Shown: piece by piece, positions 6,487-13,408 of the stretch
How positions within the stretch are numbered: the stretch's first letter is position 1
Layout of the letters: each line of letters starts with the position of its first letter
From: Desulfomonile tiedjei
GTDB lineage: Bacteria; Desulfobacterota; Desulfomonilia; Desulfomonilales; Desulfomonilaceae
Length of the DNA stretch: 15,344 nt
Direction of reading: 5' to 3'
NCBI GenBank assembly: GCA_020718965.1
Contig: DYRE01000011.1
Span: 1 to 15,344, forward strand
Position numbers and translations under genes: made by a program
Notes under the pieces: generated by a model
The model's database searches: none
Seen by the model: only the letters and a program-made list of their open reading frames with translations
Told to the model about the DNA's origin: nothing

Positions 6487-8391
6487 TTAGGATTTTGGAT
6501 CCGGAACTGTCTTGATTTGAACGGATGTCTGCATACGAAAACCCTTACCATCGCGATATTTTATGTCTGAAGACACATCCAGGATATCCCTATCTCCATA
6601 GAGCGCGTCAATGAGCATGGAATAGCGCTCTTCCACTACGGATCGTCTAACCTTTCTGGTTCGAGTCATTTCATCATCGTCCGCATCCAGTTCCTTGTGC
6701 AAGTTGACGAATTTTCTTACCCATGCCGCTTTTGGCAATGATTTGTTAATGGCGGAGATTTCCCGGGCTATTAGCTCATATACCTCAGGCTTTTGAGACA
6801 GATCAGTGTAAGTCGTGTAAGTCATCTTGTTGCTTTCGGCCCATTTACCAACATTGTTCATGTCGATGTTAACCATAGCGGCGACAAACGGCTGGTCTTT
6901 CCCAACTACGACAGCTTCAGATATGTAAATGCTAAATTTGAGTTTATTTTCTATAAGTTGAGGCGAAAACTTTGAACCATCAGCCAACTGCATGACGTCC
7001 TTCATCCGGTCCACGACAATTAAGTGACCATCTTCATCGAGTAGGCCGTGATCCCCCGAGTGGAGCCAACCATCTATTAGAGTCCTTCTAGTTGCTTCTT
7101 CATCTTTGTAGTACCCAACAAAAACAGTGTCTCCATGAGTGAGAATTTCTCCGGTGTCAGAGATTTTTATTTCAACACCCGGTATCGGTCTGCCGACAGT
7201 GCTCAGCTTAATCTCTCCATTTCTGTGGCCTACGCTTATACCTGAAGTTTCCGTCTGGCCATATAGCTGTTTAATGTTAACTCCCAATGCCTGAAAAAGG
7301 TTGAATATCTCAGGGCCTAAGGCTGCTCCACCCGTGTAGACATTTCGCAGGTGTCCCAATCCGAGATAATTTTTCAGGGATCGAAACATGCACAGGTAAG
7401 CCACGTTGTAAGATAATTTTAAAGCCAATGATGGCTTTTTGTTGGCCAGCCGGCATTCTGCCATCCTGAATCCAACTGGCATGCATAGCTTGTAGAACCA
7501 CCTCTTGATCCAAACAGCGTCCAGAATCTTCACCTGGATGTCAGAACAGATTTTTTCCCAGAATCTAGGCGGCGCAAAAAGTATGTTGGGACCCACCTCT
7601 CTGATGTTTTCGGCGACTGTCTCAGGTTTCTCGGGGAAATTTACCGTAAATCCTTTTAGAAGGTTCCATGAAACGGCCGTCATCTGTTCACCAATCCATG
7701 GTAGGGGTAGAAAAGAAACGTGGTTGTCAGCAGGATAGGCTGGATCAATTGAATCCTGGCTCTGGGCCATCCTAACCATGTTACGATGGGTTAGCATGGC
7801 CCCTTTGGGGAGGCCTGTAGTTCCGGAGGTATATGCTATGAGGGCTATGGTATCTTCAGTAATCTGAGAGAGCTTGTTCTCAAATTCCTCATTGGTTTTA
7901 GCGCCGCGTTTTAAACCCATTTCCAGGACGTCCGACAGACGAACAAACGTTGCCCAGTCGTAATCACGCATGCCGGTGGGGTCATCGACGATGACCTTCC
8001 TGATGTGGGGACATTCATCCCGAATTTCAAGAAATTTGTCGGCTTGCTCCTGATCCTCCACTACAAGAAAGACGGCATCAGAATGATTAAGGATGTATTT
8101 GATCTGGGTAACGTGGCTATCAGGAAATATCCCGATTGCAGCTCCGCCAAGGGACTGGATAGCCAGTTCACAGTAGAGCCATTCTGGGCGGTTATCTCCC
8201 AGGATAGCCATCTTGTCTCCAAGCTCGTATCCTATTTCCAGTAGACCTAGAGCAGTTTTCCTCACGTTATCAAAATATTCGGACCATGTGACAGACTGCC
8301 AGATCCCGAACTCCTTTTCGCGCAGGGCGACCCTGGAGTTACCAAGTTTTTCAGCGTTTTGCGCCAGGAGTCCGGGTAAGGTCAGTGTCAT
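6487..8391 (-). CDS. AMP-forming acyl-CoA synthetase (long-chain fatty acid-CoA ligase family)
   Basis: A 634-residue adenylate-forming enzyme that activates a carboxylic acid with ATP and CoA to an acyl-CoA. The AMP-binding signature is YTSGTTGLPKG (187-197), and YGQTE (377-381) is the A5 motif. GWLHSGD (441-447) and DRMKDVM (461-467) mark the hinge region. Length and the order of motifs fit the long-chain acyl-CoA synthetase branch rather than acetyl-CoA synthetase. There is no signal peptide, and a cytoplasmic or membrane-peripheral location is likely. AGGA lies 7 bases before the ATG, and the livK stop is only 7 bases upstream. Its position between the binding protein and ATPase genes suggests that it activates what the transporter brings in, by vectorial trapping. 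The true substrate could be a fatty, branched or aromatic acid; the sequence alone does not decide. Confidence 0.93.
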   Translation of the reverse strand: MTLTLPGLLAQNAEKLGNSRVALREKEFGIWQSVTWSEYFDNVRKTALGLLEIGYELGDKMAILGDNRPEWLYCELAIQSLGGAAIGIFPDSHVTQIKYILNHSDAVFLVVEDQEQADKFLEIRDECPHIRKVIVDDPTGMRDYDWATFVRLSDVLEMGLKRGAKTNEEFENKLSQITEDTIALIAYTSGTTGLPKGAMLTHRNMVRMAQSQDSIDPAYPADNHVSFLPLPWIGEQMTAVSWNLLKGFTVNFPEKPETVAENIREVGPNILFAPPRFWEKICSDIQVKILDAVWIKRWFYKLCMPVGFRMAECRLANKKPSLALKLSYNVAYLCMFRSLKNYLGLGHLRNVYTGGAALGPEIFNLFQALGVNIKQLYGQTETSGISVGHRNGEIKLSTVGRPIPGVEIKISDTGEILTHGDTVFVGYYKDEEATRRTLIDGWLHSGDHGLLDEDGHLIVVDRMKDVMQLADGSKFSPQLIENKLKFSIYISEAVVVGKDQPFVAAMVNIDMNNVGKWAESNKMTYTTYTDLSQKPEVYELIAREISAINKSLPKAAWVRKFVNLHKELDADDDEMTRTRKVRRSVVEERYSMLIDALYGDRDILDVSSDIKYRDGKGFRMQTSVQIKTVPDPKS

Positions 8392-8398
8392 CGGTATC

Positions 8399-9568
8399 CT
8401 ACTCTACCGTGATCCAGTCGGAGGCCGGTTCGAATATTTTCTTTTCTACATTTGCCTTCCAAACTCTGGCTACCGGGAATTTGTTGTCCTTGACCGTAAA
8501 TGGAGCTGAAAGGCCACCAGTGTCAAAATTCTTGAGAGACTGAAGCGCCTTTACCAGACCCGGGCCATTAAGCTCTCCTGCCTTGTCGGCGCGTTTTAAG
8601 CATTCAACAAAGATTAACCCCGTCATGAAACCCTGCATATAAGAATTGTCTCTGTAGGTAACCTTGGGGTGAGTCTTCGCAGTGTACGCCTTGATCTTTT
8701 TGATCATGGGAACGTCGTCATTCCACCAGTACATGTAAGGGTTGACCGCTAGATATCCTTCCGCAACAGGTCCTAGATTTTCCAATACCATTTTGGATGC
8801 GCCCCAGAAAGTTCCCATGAACTGGGTCTTCATGCCAAAATCCCTGCACTGTTTTATTACCGACGGGATAGGTGCGACAACGAAGCCCTGGAAAATTACA
8901 AAATCAGGGTTCTTGCGTTTCAGATCAAGGACTTGGCTAGTGACATCAACCGCACCCACTTGCGCAACTTCTTCTGCCACCACCTCAAGACCCAGTGACT
9001 TAGCTATGCCCCGGGCAGCTTCGATAGGGTCTTTCCCAAACTCTGTGTCGCTGTAGAAAAACGCGACTTTCGCCTTCGGCTTCTCTTTGGCTATGTATTT
9101 GAGAAGGACGCCGAACATATCTGCGTATGTGGGACCAGGCACGAATATGTAAGGGTTATCGGAGGGGTTGGCCAGTTCACTGGAAAAAGATGTCGAGCTG
9201 TAGAGAATCTTGAGTTTATTCTTTATGTCCGGAGACATTGCTTTACCCAGACCAGTGCTCTCCCCGTACATCACGAGAGGGTTGTCTCTGGTCATTATCC
9301 TCTTGAATGCGGCTATTGCGACATCCAACTGGTATTGTCCATCCTCCATGATGTATTTGATCTTCTTGCCATTGATTCCACCTTCCTCATTGGCCATCAT
9401 CAAGGCGTCTTCGAGCCCTGCGTTAATGTTTACTCCTGCGAACGCAAAGCGGCCCGTAATTGGCTGAACAGCTCCGACCCTGATTTCTTCCTGGGCCCAA
9501 ACCATGCCGGAAAACAGAACCAAAACGGCCAGAATAATTGCTGAAACACAAAGTTGTCTGATCTTCAT
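8399..9568 (-). CDS. livK: Liv-type ABC transporter periplasmic substrate-binding protein
   Basis: A 389-residue periplasmic ligand-binding protein (Peripla_BP_6 type) that feeds the LivHM permease. The start is set at the ATG at 9568, because AAGGAG lies 8 bases upstream and the protein then begins with a classical signal peptide. It has Lys3/Arg4, a hydrophobic core from about 8 to 20, and a probable cleavage after VWA at residue 25. An upstream in-frame extension to 9643 would put 25 polar residues before the signal peptide and is rejected. The mature part starts EEIRVGAVQPITG, the usual first strand of this family, and contains the expected GVLLKY, KAKVAFFYSD and DFVIFQG segments. The ligand is unknown. 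It is separated from livM by 143 bases, the largest gap within the operon. Confidence 0.94.
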   Translation of the reverse strand: MKIRQLCVSAIILAVLVLFSGMVWAQEEIRVGAVQPITGRFAFAGVNINAGLEDALMMANEEGGINGKKIKYIMEDGQYQLDVAIAAFKRIMTRDNPLVMYGESTGLGKAMSPDIKNKLKILYSSTSFSSELANPSDNPYIFVPGPTYADMFGVLLKYIAKEKPKAKVAFFYSDTEFGKDPIEAARGIAKSLGLEVVAEEVAQVGAVDVTSQVLDLKRKNPDFVIFQGFVVAPIPSVIKQCRDFGMKTQFMGTFWGASKMVLENLGPVAEGYLAVNPYMYWWNDDVPMIKKIKAYTAKTHPKVTYRDNSYMQGFMTGLIFVECLKRADKAGELNGPGLVKALQSLKNFDTGGLSAPFTVKDNKFPVARVWKANVEKKIFEPASDWITVE

Positions 9569-9576
9569 TCGTTGCT

Positions 9577-9582
9577 CTCCTT
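9577..9582 (-). promoter_or_regulatory. Ribosome binding site fixing the livK start
   Basis: AAGGAG on the minus strand ends 8 bases before the ATG at 9568. It supports that ATG over the longer in-frame reading frame and keeps the signal peptide at the N-terminus. Confidence 0.75.
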
Positions 9583-9648
9583 CCTCAGTTGTAAGGTTAA
9601 ATTTGAGAAGCCCTGACAAACCATCAACATTAATTTTGACCACATAAC

Positions 9649-9664
9649 AGCCACTTTAATGGCT
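9649..9664 (-). other. Small stem-loop between livM and livK
   Basis: AGCCA and TGGCT flank a short A/T-rich loop (about six pairs counting one G-U). No T-tract follows, so it is not a terminator. Such a hairpin could protect the 5' end of a processed livK message and raise binding-protein levels, but that is speculative. Confidence 0.3.
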
Positions 9665-9711
9665 TAACAGCGTTTTCATGTCCGGTTGCAATGGTGTTCA
9701 GCGTCCCAGAT

Positions 9712-10755
9712 TCAATATGAAAAAGGCCAAAGGGTGAAAAAATTCTTTATTCGATGCCATATTTCCGCCAATCCGTGTGGTTCGAAGACCAGGAACGCCA
9801 CAATTAGCGCCCCAAAGATAATGTCTTTCAATGGTATGAAAAACTGGTCCAAGCCTGGAAATATTTCTTTGCCAGAACCTACCAAAATATTAAGTAATTC
9901 AGGTGTCAGCGTCATAAAAATCGCGCCGAATATCGAACCCAGAATACTTCCCAAACCTCCTACAATGACCATGGCAAGATATTGTATGGACAGAGAGAAT
10001 GGAAAATGCTCAGGAGTGACCACCTTTATGAAACCAACCCATAGGCCGCCCGCAATCCCCGCAAAGAAAGAGCTTATGGCAAATGCCGCCAATTTATAGC
10101 GAAACAGGTTTATGCCGATTATTTCGGCGGAAAGATCGCGATCCCTGATTGCCACAAAAGCTCTACCCCATTTCGTTCTGACGAGGTTTCTCGCAAAGCC
10201 CACTACCAGAATAACAATTATCAGCGTAATAAAATAATAACTTTTCTCAGAGTTGAATTCGAAGTTTCCCAGACTGGGAGAAGGCACATTAATCCCGCGA
10301 ATGCCTCTGGTCATTGATTCCCAGTGCACGAATACGAATTCCAGAATGAACTGGGCCGCAAGTGTAGTGATACACAAATAGAGACCCTTAACCCTGAGAG
10401 ACGGAATGCCTATGATCAATCCCATTCCAGCCGAAACGAATCCTGCGCACGGCAAAGCAACCCAGAAAGGAAAACCCAGTCGAGTTATAAGAATTGCCGT
10501 CGTATAACCGCCGACTCCAACAAAAGCGGCGTGCCCCAAGGAAATTTGTCCCGTGAATCCAGTCAACAAATTCAACCCGACAGCTCCAATAATAGAAAAA
10601 CCTATCAGATTCATTATGTAAAGGACGTAGGGGCTTGCCACAAACGGGACTATCAGAAGGATCGCCAGGAAAGTTCCCAGGCAAATCTTTACAAACAGAC
10701 TCTGGAAAATCTTTTCGTCTTCAAGATAGGATTCTTTAAGATCGCCGCACCGCAT
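9712..10755 (-). CDS. livM: Liv-type ABC transporter permease LivM
   Basis: One of the two inner-membrane channel subunits of the importer (347 residues from the chosen start). The hallmark GLNLLTGFTGQISLGHAAF lies in the first third. There are roughly eight to nine hydrophobic segments, beginning after a polar N-terminal stretch of about 20 residues. The cytoplasmic loop TKWGRAFVAIRDRDLSAE, typical for LivM contact with the ATPases, is present. The start is moved to the ATG at 10755, because GGAG lies 6 bases upstream; the frame extends to a TTG at 10773 without a ribosome site. The livH stop is 31 bases upstream, so the permeases are cotranscribed. The C-terminus is aromatic (FFTLWPFSY) after the last helix. 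Confidence 0.94.
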   Translation of the reverse strand: MRCGDLKESYLEDEKIFQSLFVKICLGTFLAILLIVPFVASPYVLYIMNLIGFSIIGAVGLNLLTGFTGQISLGHAAFVGVGGYTTAILITRLGFPFWVALPCAGFVSAGMGLIIGIPSLRVKGLYLCITTLAAQFILEFVFVHWESMTRGIRGINVPSPSLGNFEFNSEKSYYFITLIIVILVVGFARNLVRTKWGRAFVAIRDRDLSAEIIGINLFRYKLAAFAISSFFAGIAGGLWVGFIKVVTPEHFPFSLSIQYLAMVIVGGLGSILGSIFGAIFMTLTPELLNILVGSGKEIFPGLDQFFIPLKDIIFGALIVAFLVFEPHGLAEIWHRIKNFFTLWPFSY

Positions 10756-10761
10756 ACCTGA

Positions 10762-10765
10762 CTCC
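10762..10765 (-). promoter_or_regulatory. Ribosome binding site deciding the livM start
   Basis: GGAG is 6 bases upstream of the ATG at 10755. It favours that ATG over a TTG 18 bases further upstream that has no complementary sequence near it. Confidence 0.6.
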
Positions 10766-10786
10766 AAGCGCAAAGGAGCGCAATGA

Positions 10787-11671
10787 TCAGACTCGTTCTA
10801 TCAAAGGTTTACCAAAGATACCGTATGGTCTTATCATGATTATAATAACCAATATTATAAAAGGGGCGACTTCCTTGACGCCACCACCAAAATAGGAGTC
10901 AAGATAAACACCGGCGAAGTTCTCCAGTATTCCTATTATGAATCCTCCGATAATTGCCCCGATAATGCTATCCAGTCCGCCAAGAATGATCACCGAAAGG
11001 ACTTTTAAACCGATATTTCCCAGATGTATGCTAACGCCACTTATATTGGCGATAATTATGCCGCCCAATGCGGCTGTAATAGCCGCGAAACTCCAGGAGA
11101 GGGCAAAAATCCTCTTCACGCTGATTCCCATTGAAAGCGCAGCCTGCTGATTGGCTGCGGTTGCCCTCATTGCCAATCCGGTCCGCGTGTATCTAAAAAT
11201 GATGGTGAAAATGACTGTGCAAATTACTGCGAAGATGAAGCCCCACAATAGTCCTGAAGGTACTATTGCAAACCCAAGGTCTAGTGGTTGAGGGGGAAAA
11301 ACAGGTGGAAAAGACCTGAACTGGGGGGTCCAAACCATGTGTGTCAGCCCCTTGAGGACGCTTGCCAGGCCTATCGTAACCATGATAACCGATATGATCG
11401 GTTCTCCAATCAATGGTCTCAGTATAATCTTTTCTGTAAGCGCGCCCAGGCAGGCCGCAAAAGCCACAGTGATCAGAAGAGCAATACCAAAAGGCGCGGA
11501 CAGTTCAATCAGCACAGTAAGGCAAACGAACGCCCCTAGTGTCATAAATTCCCCTGTAGCAAGGTTCAGCACGCTGGTAGCCTTATAAATAAGGACAAAA
11601 CCAAGCGCTATCAGACCGTAAACACCGCCGGCCGCTATTCCGCTGACAAGAATCTGAGGGATTATGTCCAC
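10787..11671 (-). CDS. livH: Liv-type ABC transporter permease LivH
   Basis: The other inner-membrane permease (294 residues) and first gene of the operon. GLIALGFVLIYKATSVLNLA and the following GEFMTLGAF are classical LivH sequence. About eight hydrophobic helices are visible, and the cytoplasmic loop TRTGLAMRATAANQQAALSMG contacts the ATPases in this family. The start is a GTG at 11671, chosen because a near-perfect AAGGAGG sits 5 bases before it; the frame extends upstream to a TTG at 11704 with no ribosome site. The protein then begins VDIIPQILVSG, directly ahead of the first helix, as in other LivH. The promoter must lie in the 338-base divergent region upstream, where an imperfect palindrome (11711-11735) may be an operator. 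Confidence 0.94.
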   Translation of the reverse strand: MDIIPQILVSGIAAGGVYGLIALGFVLIYKATSVLNLATGEFMTLGAFVCLTVLIELSAPFGIALLITVAFAACLGALTEKIILRPLIGEPIISVIMVTIGLASVLKGLTHMVWTPQFRSFPPVFPPQPLDLGFAIVPSGLLWGFIFAVICTVIFTIIFRYTRTGLAMRATAANQQAALSMGISVKRIFALSWSFAAITAALGGIIIANISGVSIHLGNIGLKVLSVIILGGLDSIIGAIIGGFIIGILENFAGVYLDSYFGGGVKEVAPFIILVIIIMIRPYGIFGKPLIERV

Positions 11672-11676
11672 TTTAT

Positions 11677-11683
11677 CCTCCTT
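11677..11683 (-). promoter_or_regulatory. Strong ribosome binding site selecting the livH GTG start
   Basis: AAGGAGG, fully complementary to the 16S rRNA tail, ends 5 bases before the GTG at 11671. It is the strongest such site in the window and argues for the non-ATG start. Confidence 0.8.
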
Positions 11684-11710
11684 GGTGGAGCGATTCCAAG
11701 TCAAGAAAAC

Positions 11711-11735
11711 ATCTAATAATTCTTAGTAATTAGAT
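11711..11735. promoter_or_regulatory. Imperfect 25-base palindrome, candidate operator upstream of livH
   Basis: ATCTAAT and ATTAGAT form perfect 7-base arms around an 11-base centre. The element lies 40 bases upstream of the livH start, where a TetR-, MarR- or GntR-type repressor could act on the leader or promoter. No regulator gene is present in the window, so the binding protein is unknown. Confidence 0.4.
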
Positions 11736-11946
11736 AAAGAAAGGACTCAATAATGAACAGAAGTCAACGAAACGATCAAACCTAACAAAATCACTGTATG
11801 ACAGGCCTGACAACAAAACACCTTGTTGGCGAAACACTTGGGTTGGGGTAAACGGCACTTTCTCTTGGAATTCGATTCAGCCCTTATTTAATAGAACAGC
11901 GACTCAATTAATTCAAGATTTTTCTGTAGAGAAAGTAAAAAGCGTG

Positions 11947-11975
11947 TTGTCAGACACTTCCAAATAAACTAGGTT
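11947..11975 (+). promoter_or_regulatory. Possible promoter for the SIS-isomerase-barrel operon
   Basis: TTGTCA (five of six to the -35 consensus) is separated by 17 bases from TAGGTT, a poor -10. Transcription would begin near 11982, giving a leader of about 28 bases. The -35 overlaps one of the two inverted TGTTGTCAG copies. This is a weak prediction. Confidence 0.3.
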
Positions 11976-12009
11976 ATTCCACAACAATTGTGAATCGTTG
12001 GGGGTCTTC

Positions 12010-12600
12010 ATGAAAACCAATAATGACGTATGTCAGTCGCCGGTAACTTACGCTGGCGATTACATTAAACGGCTAATAGATCTGCTGAACAATTTGAATA
12101 ATCAGGAAATTGAAAAGGTAATTGAGCTGTTTATTGACGCCAGGGAAAGGGGAGCGACGATATTTTTTCTGGGAAACGGCGGGAGCGCCGCGACTGCTTG
12201 CCACTTTGCTAACGACATGGGTGTGTGCGCCTCCCCTGAGGGTAAGAAACCTTTCAGAGCGATCAGTCTAGCCTCAAACATGGCATATGTGACATGTCTT
12301 GGAAATGATATAGGCTATGAGAACATTTTTACAGGCCAATTGCGAAACTTGATGCAACCCGGAGATGTAGTAGTAGGGATTTCCGCAAGCGGTAATTCAC
12401 CAAACGCTGTCAATGCAATGGATTACGCCAACCTGAACCATGCGACATCTGTTGCCATTGTGGGTTTTGATGGTGGTGTCATGGCAAACAAGGCCAAATT
12501 AGTTATCCACGTTAAGTCCGACAAGGGAGAATATGGTCCAGTTGAAGACATCCACATGGTTCTTGATCATCTTATTTCTACATACCTGGCTCGGGCCTAA
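12010..12600 (+). CDS. SIS-domain sugar-phosphate isomerase, GmhA-like
   Basis: A 196-residue single SIS-domain protein resembling phosphoheptose isomerase, which converts sedoheptulose 7-phosphate to D-glycero-D-manno-heptose 7-phosphate for lipopolysaccharide core. The phosphosugar loop is GNGGSAATACHFAND (55-69) and the second is SASGNS (125-130). The C-terminal helix is EDIHMVLDHL (179-188). Aligned by eye to E. coli GmhA, His65 and His187 are kept, Glu65 of E. coli is Asp69 here, and the catalytic Gln172 appears as Glu179. It could therefore be a divergent heptose isomerase or another sugar-phosphate isomerase or binder. The ATG at 12010, preceded by GGGGG, is preferred to a TTG 12 bases upstream. 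It is the first gene of the rightward operon, 54 bases before the crotonase gene. No other heptose-pathway gene is in the window. Confidence 0.82.
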   Translation: MKTNNDVCQSPVTYAGDYIKRLIDLLNNLNNQEIEKVIELFIDARERGATIFFLGNGGSAATACHFANDMGVCASPEGKKPFRAISLASNMAYVTCLGNDIGYENIFTGQLRNLMQPGDVVVGISASGNSPNAVNAMDYANLNHATSVAIVGFDGGVMANKAKLVIHVKSDKGEYGPVEDIHMVLDHLISTYLARA

Positions 12601-12643
12601 GTCTCCAGATCAGAACGCCCGGAAGTTTTCCCTGATTCGGAAT

Positions 12644-12648
12644 AGGAG
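12644..12648 (+). promoter_or_regulatory. Ribosome binding site supporting a TTG start
   Basis: AGGAG lies 6 bases before the TTG at 12655. No ATG or GTG occurs at a suitable place for the crotonase N-terminus, so this site decides the unusual start. Confidence 0.7.
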
Positions 12649-12654
12649 AAGGCC

Positions 12655-13401
12655 TTGTCGCTTGTAACAGTTGAAAGCAAAGAAGACCTCGCAATTGTAA
12701 GGCTCCAAAATGGGGTAACCAATGCAATCAGCCCTGATCTGGCGGAGGAGCTATCCAGAGTCATAGCTCAGGTTAAAAAGGACAAGGCGGGCATGGTCCT
12801 TGCCGGCGGAGAGAAATTCTTTTCTATGGGCTTCGATCTGCCCAAACTGCTGCTACTGGACAGATCAGGAATGACGGAATTCTTCTATGTTTTCAACCAG
12901 GTTGTTTTCGATATCCTGACGCTTCCAGTGCCCACAGTCGCTGCGATAAAGGCTCACGCAATAGCTGGAGGAACCATTCTCCTACTGGCTTGCGATTACC
13001 GTGTGGCTGCCTCTGGGAAGGTTTTAATAGGTTTGAATGAAATCAAGTTGGGAGTGCCGGTTCCTTACCTGGCCGATTTGATACTTCGCCGGATAGCTGG
13101 AGACGTTTTTGCCTCTGAAATGATTTACCGGGGCGAGTTTGTAGATTCATCGGATGCCCACAAAAAGGGGGTTGTTAACTCAATTTTTCCTAAACCCAAT
13201 GTTGAAAAAAAAGCTCTCGAAATTGTTGCCAGTTTGGCCAAACTTCCAACCAAAGCTTTCCAGGCCTCCAAAGCCAACCGTGTAGAAGCCATACGATCCA
13301 GTTACGAAAAAAATTTCAGGGCGAAGAATGAAGAGTTTCTGGAGCGCTGGTTCAGTCCGGAGACTCAGGCGCTTTTGACAGAAGCTGCAAAGAAGTTTTG
13401 A
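12655..13401 (+). CDS. Enoyl-CoA hydratase/isomerase family protein, isomerase-like
   Basis: A 248-residue crotonase-fold enzyme acting on acyl-CoA. The first oxyanion-hole segment is FFSMGFDL (55-62) and the second is HAIAGGTILLLACDYRVAAS (101-120) with Gly105/Gly106. At the two catalytic positions of enoyl-CoA hydratase, the Glu144 equivalent falls on Ser/Gly (about 120-121). The Glu164 equivalent is kept as Glu129 in LIGLNEIKLG. A single glutamate and the GLNE stretch resemble delta3,delta2-enoyl-CoA isomerase (the human ECI1 style), which moves double bonds during unsaturated fatty acid oxidation. The start is a TTG with AGGAG 6 bases upstream. The stop is 7 bases before the barrel gene, so the two are in one operon. 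The substrate and the isomerase role are inference. Confidence 0.85.
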   Translation: MSLVTVESKEDLAIVRLQNGVTNAISPDLAEELSRVIAQVKKDKAGMVLAGGEKFFSMGFDLPKLLLLDRSGMTEFFYVFNQVVFDILTLPVPTVAAIKAHAIAGGTILLLACDYRVAASGKVLIGLNEIKLGVPVPYLADLILRRIAGDVFASEMIYRGEFVDSSDAHKKGVVNSIFPKPNVEKKALEIVASLAKLPTKAFQASKANRVEAIRSSYEKNFRAKNEEFLERWFSPETQALLTEAAKKF

Positions 13402-13408
13402 TAGTTTT

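Larger units (their letters stand above)
11672..12009. other. Divergent intergenic region between livH and the SIS gene
   Basis: These 338 A/T-rich bases must hold promoters for both the leftward liv operon and the rightward operon. No open reading frame of note is seen. It contains an imperfect palindrome at 11711-11735 and a CAGGCCTG palindrome at 11802-11809. TGTTGTCAG occurs in opposite orientations at 11945-11953 and 11807-11815, and GACTCAAT occurs twice (11744-11751 and 11901-11908). I could not place a convincing leftward promoter. Which repeats are functional cannot be told from sequence alone. Confidence 0.5.

Noticed and set aside
9572..9643. Longer N-terminus for livK
   Set aside because: It would place 25 polar residues ahead of a standard signal peptide and ignore the well-spaced AAGGAG.
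11807..11953. Inverted 9-base pair TGTTGTCAG/CTGACAACA in the divergent region, one copy overlapping the predicted -35
   Set aside because: A 9-base inverted match within about 340 bases has a fair chance of arising at random, and there is no other support.
12608..12638. Nested ATCAG/CTGAT and GGAA/TTCC pairing between the SIS and crotonase genes
   Set aside because: Short stems, no T-tract and no known motif; probably chance.
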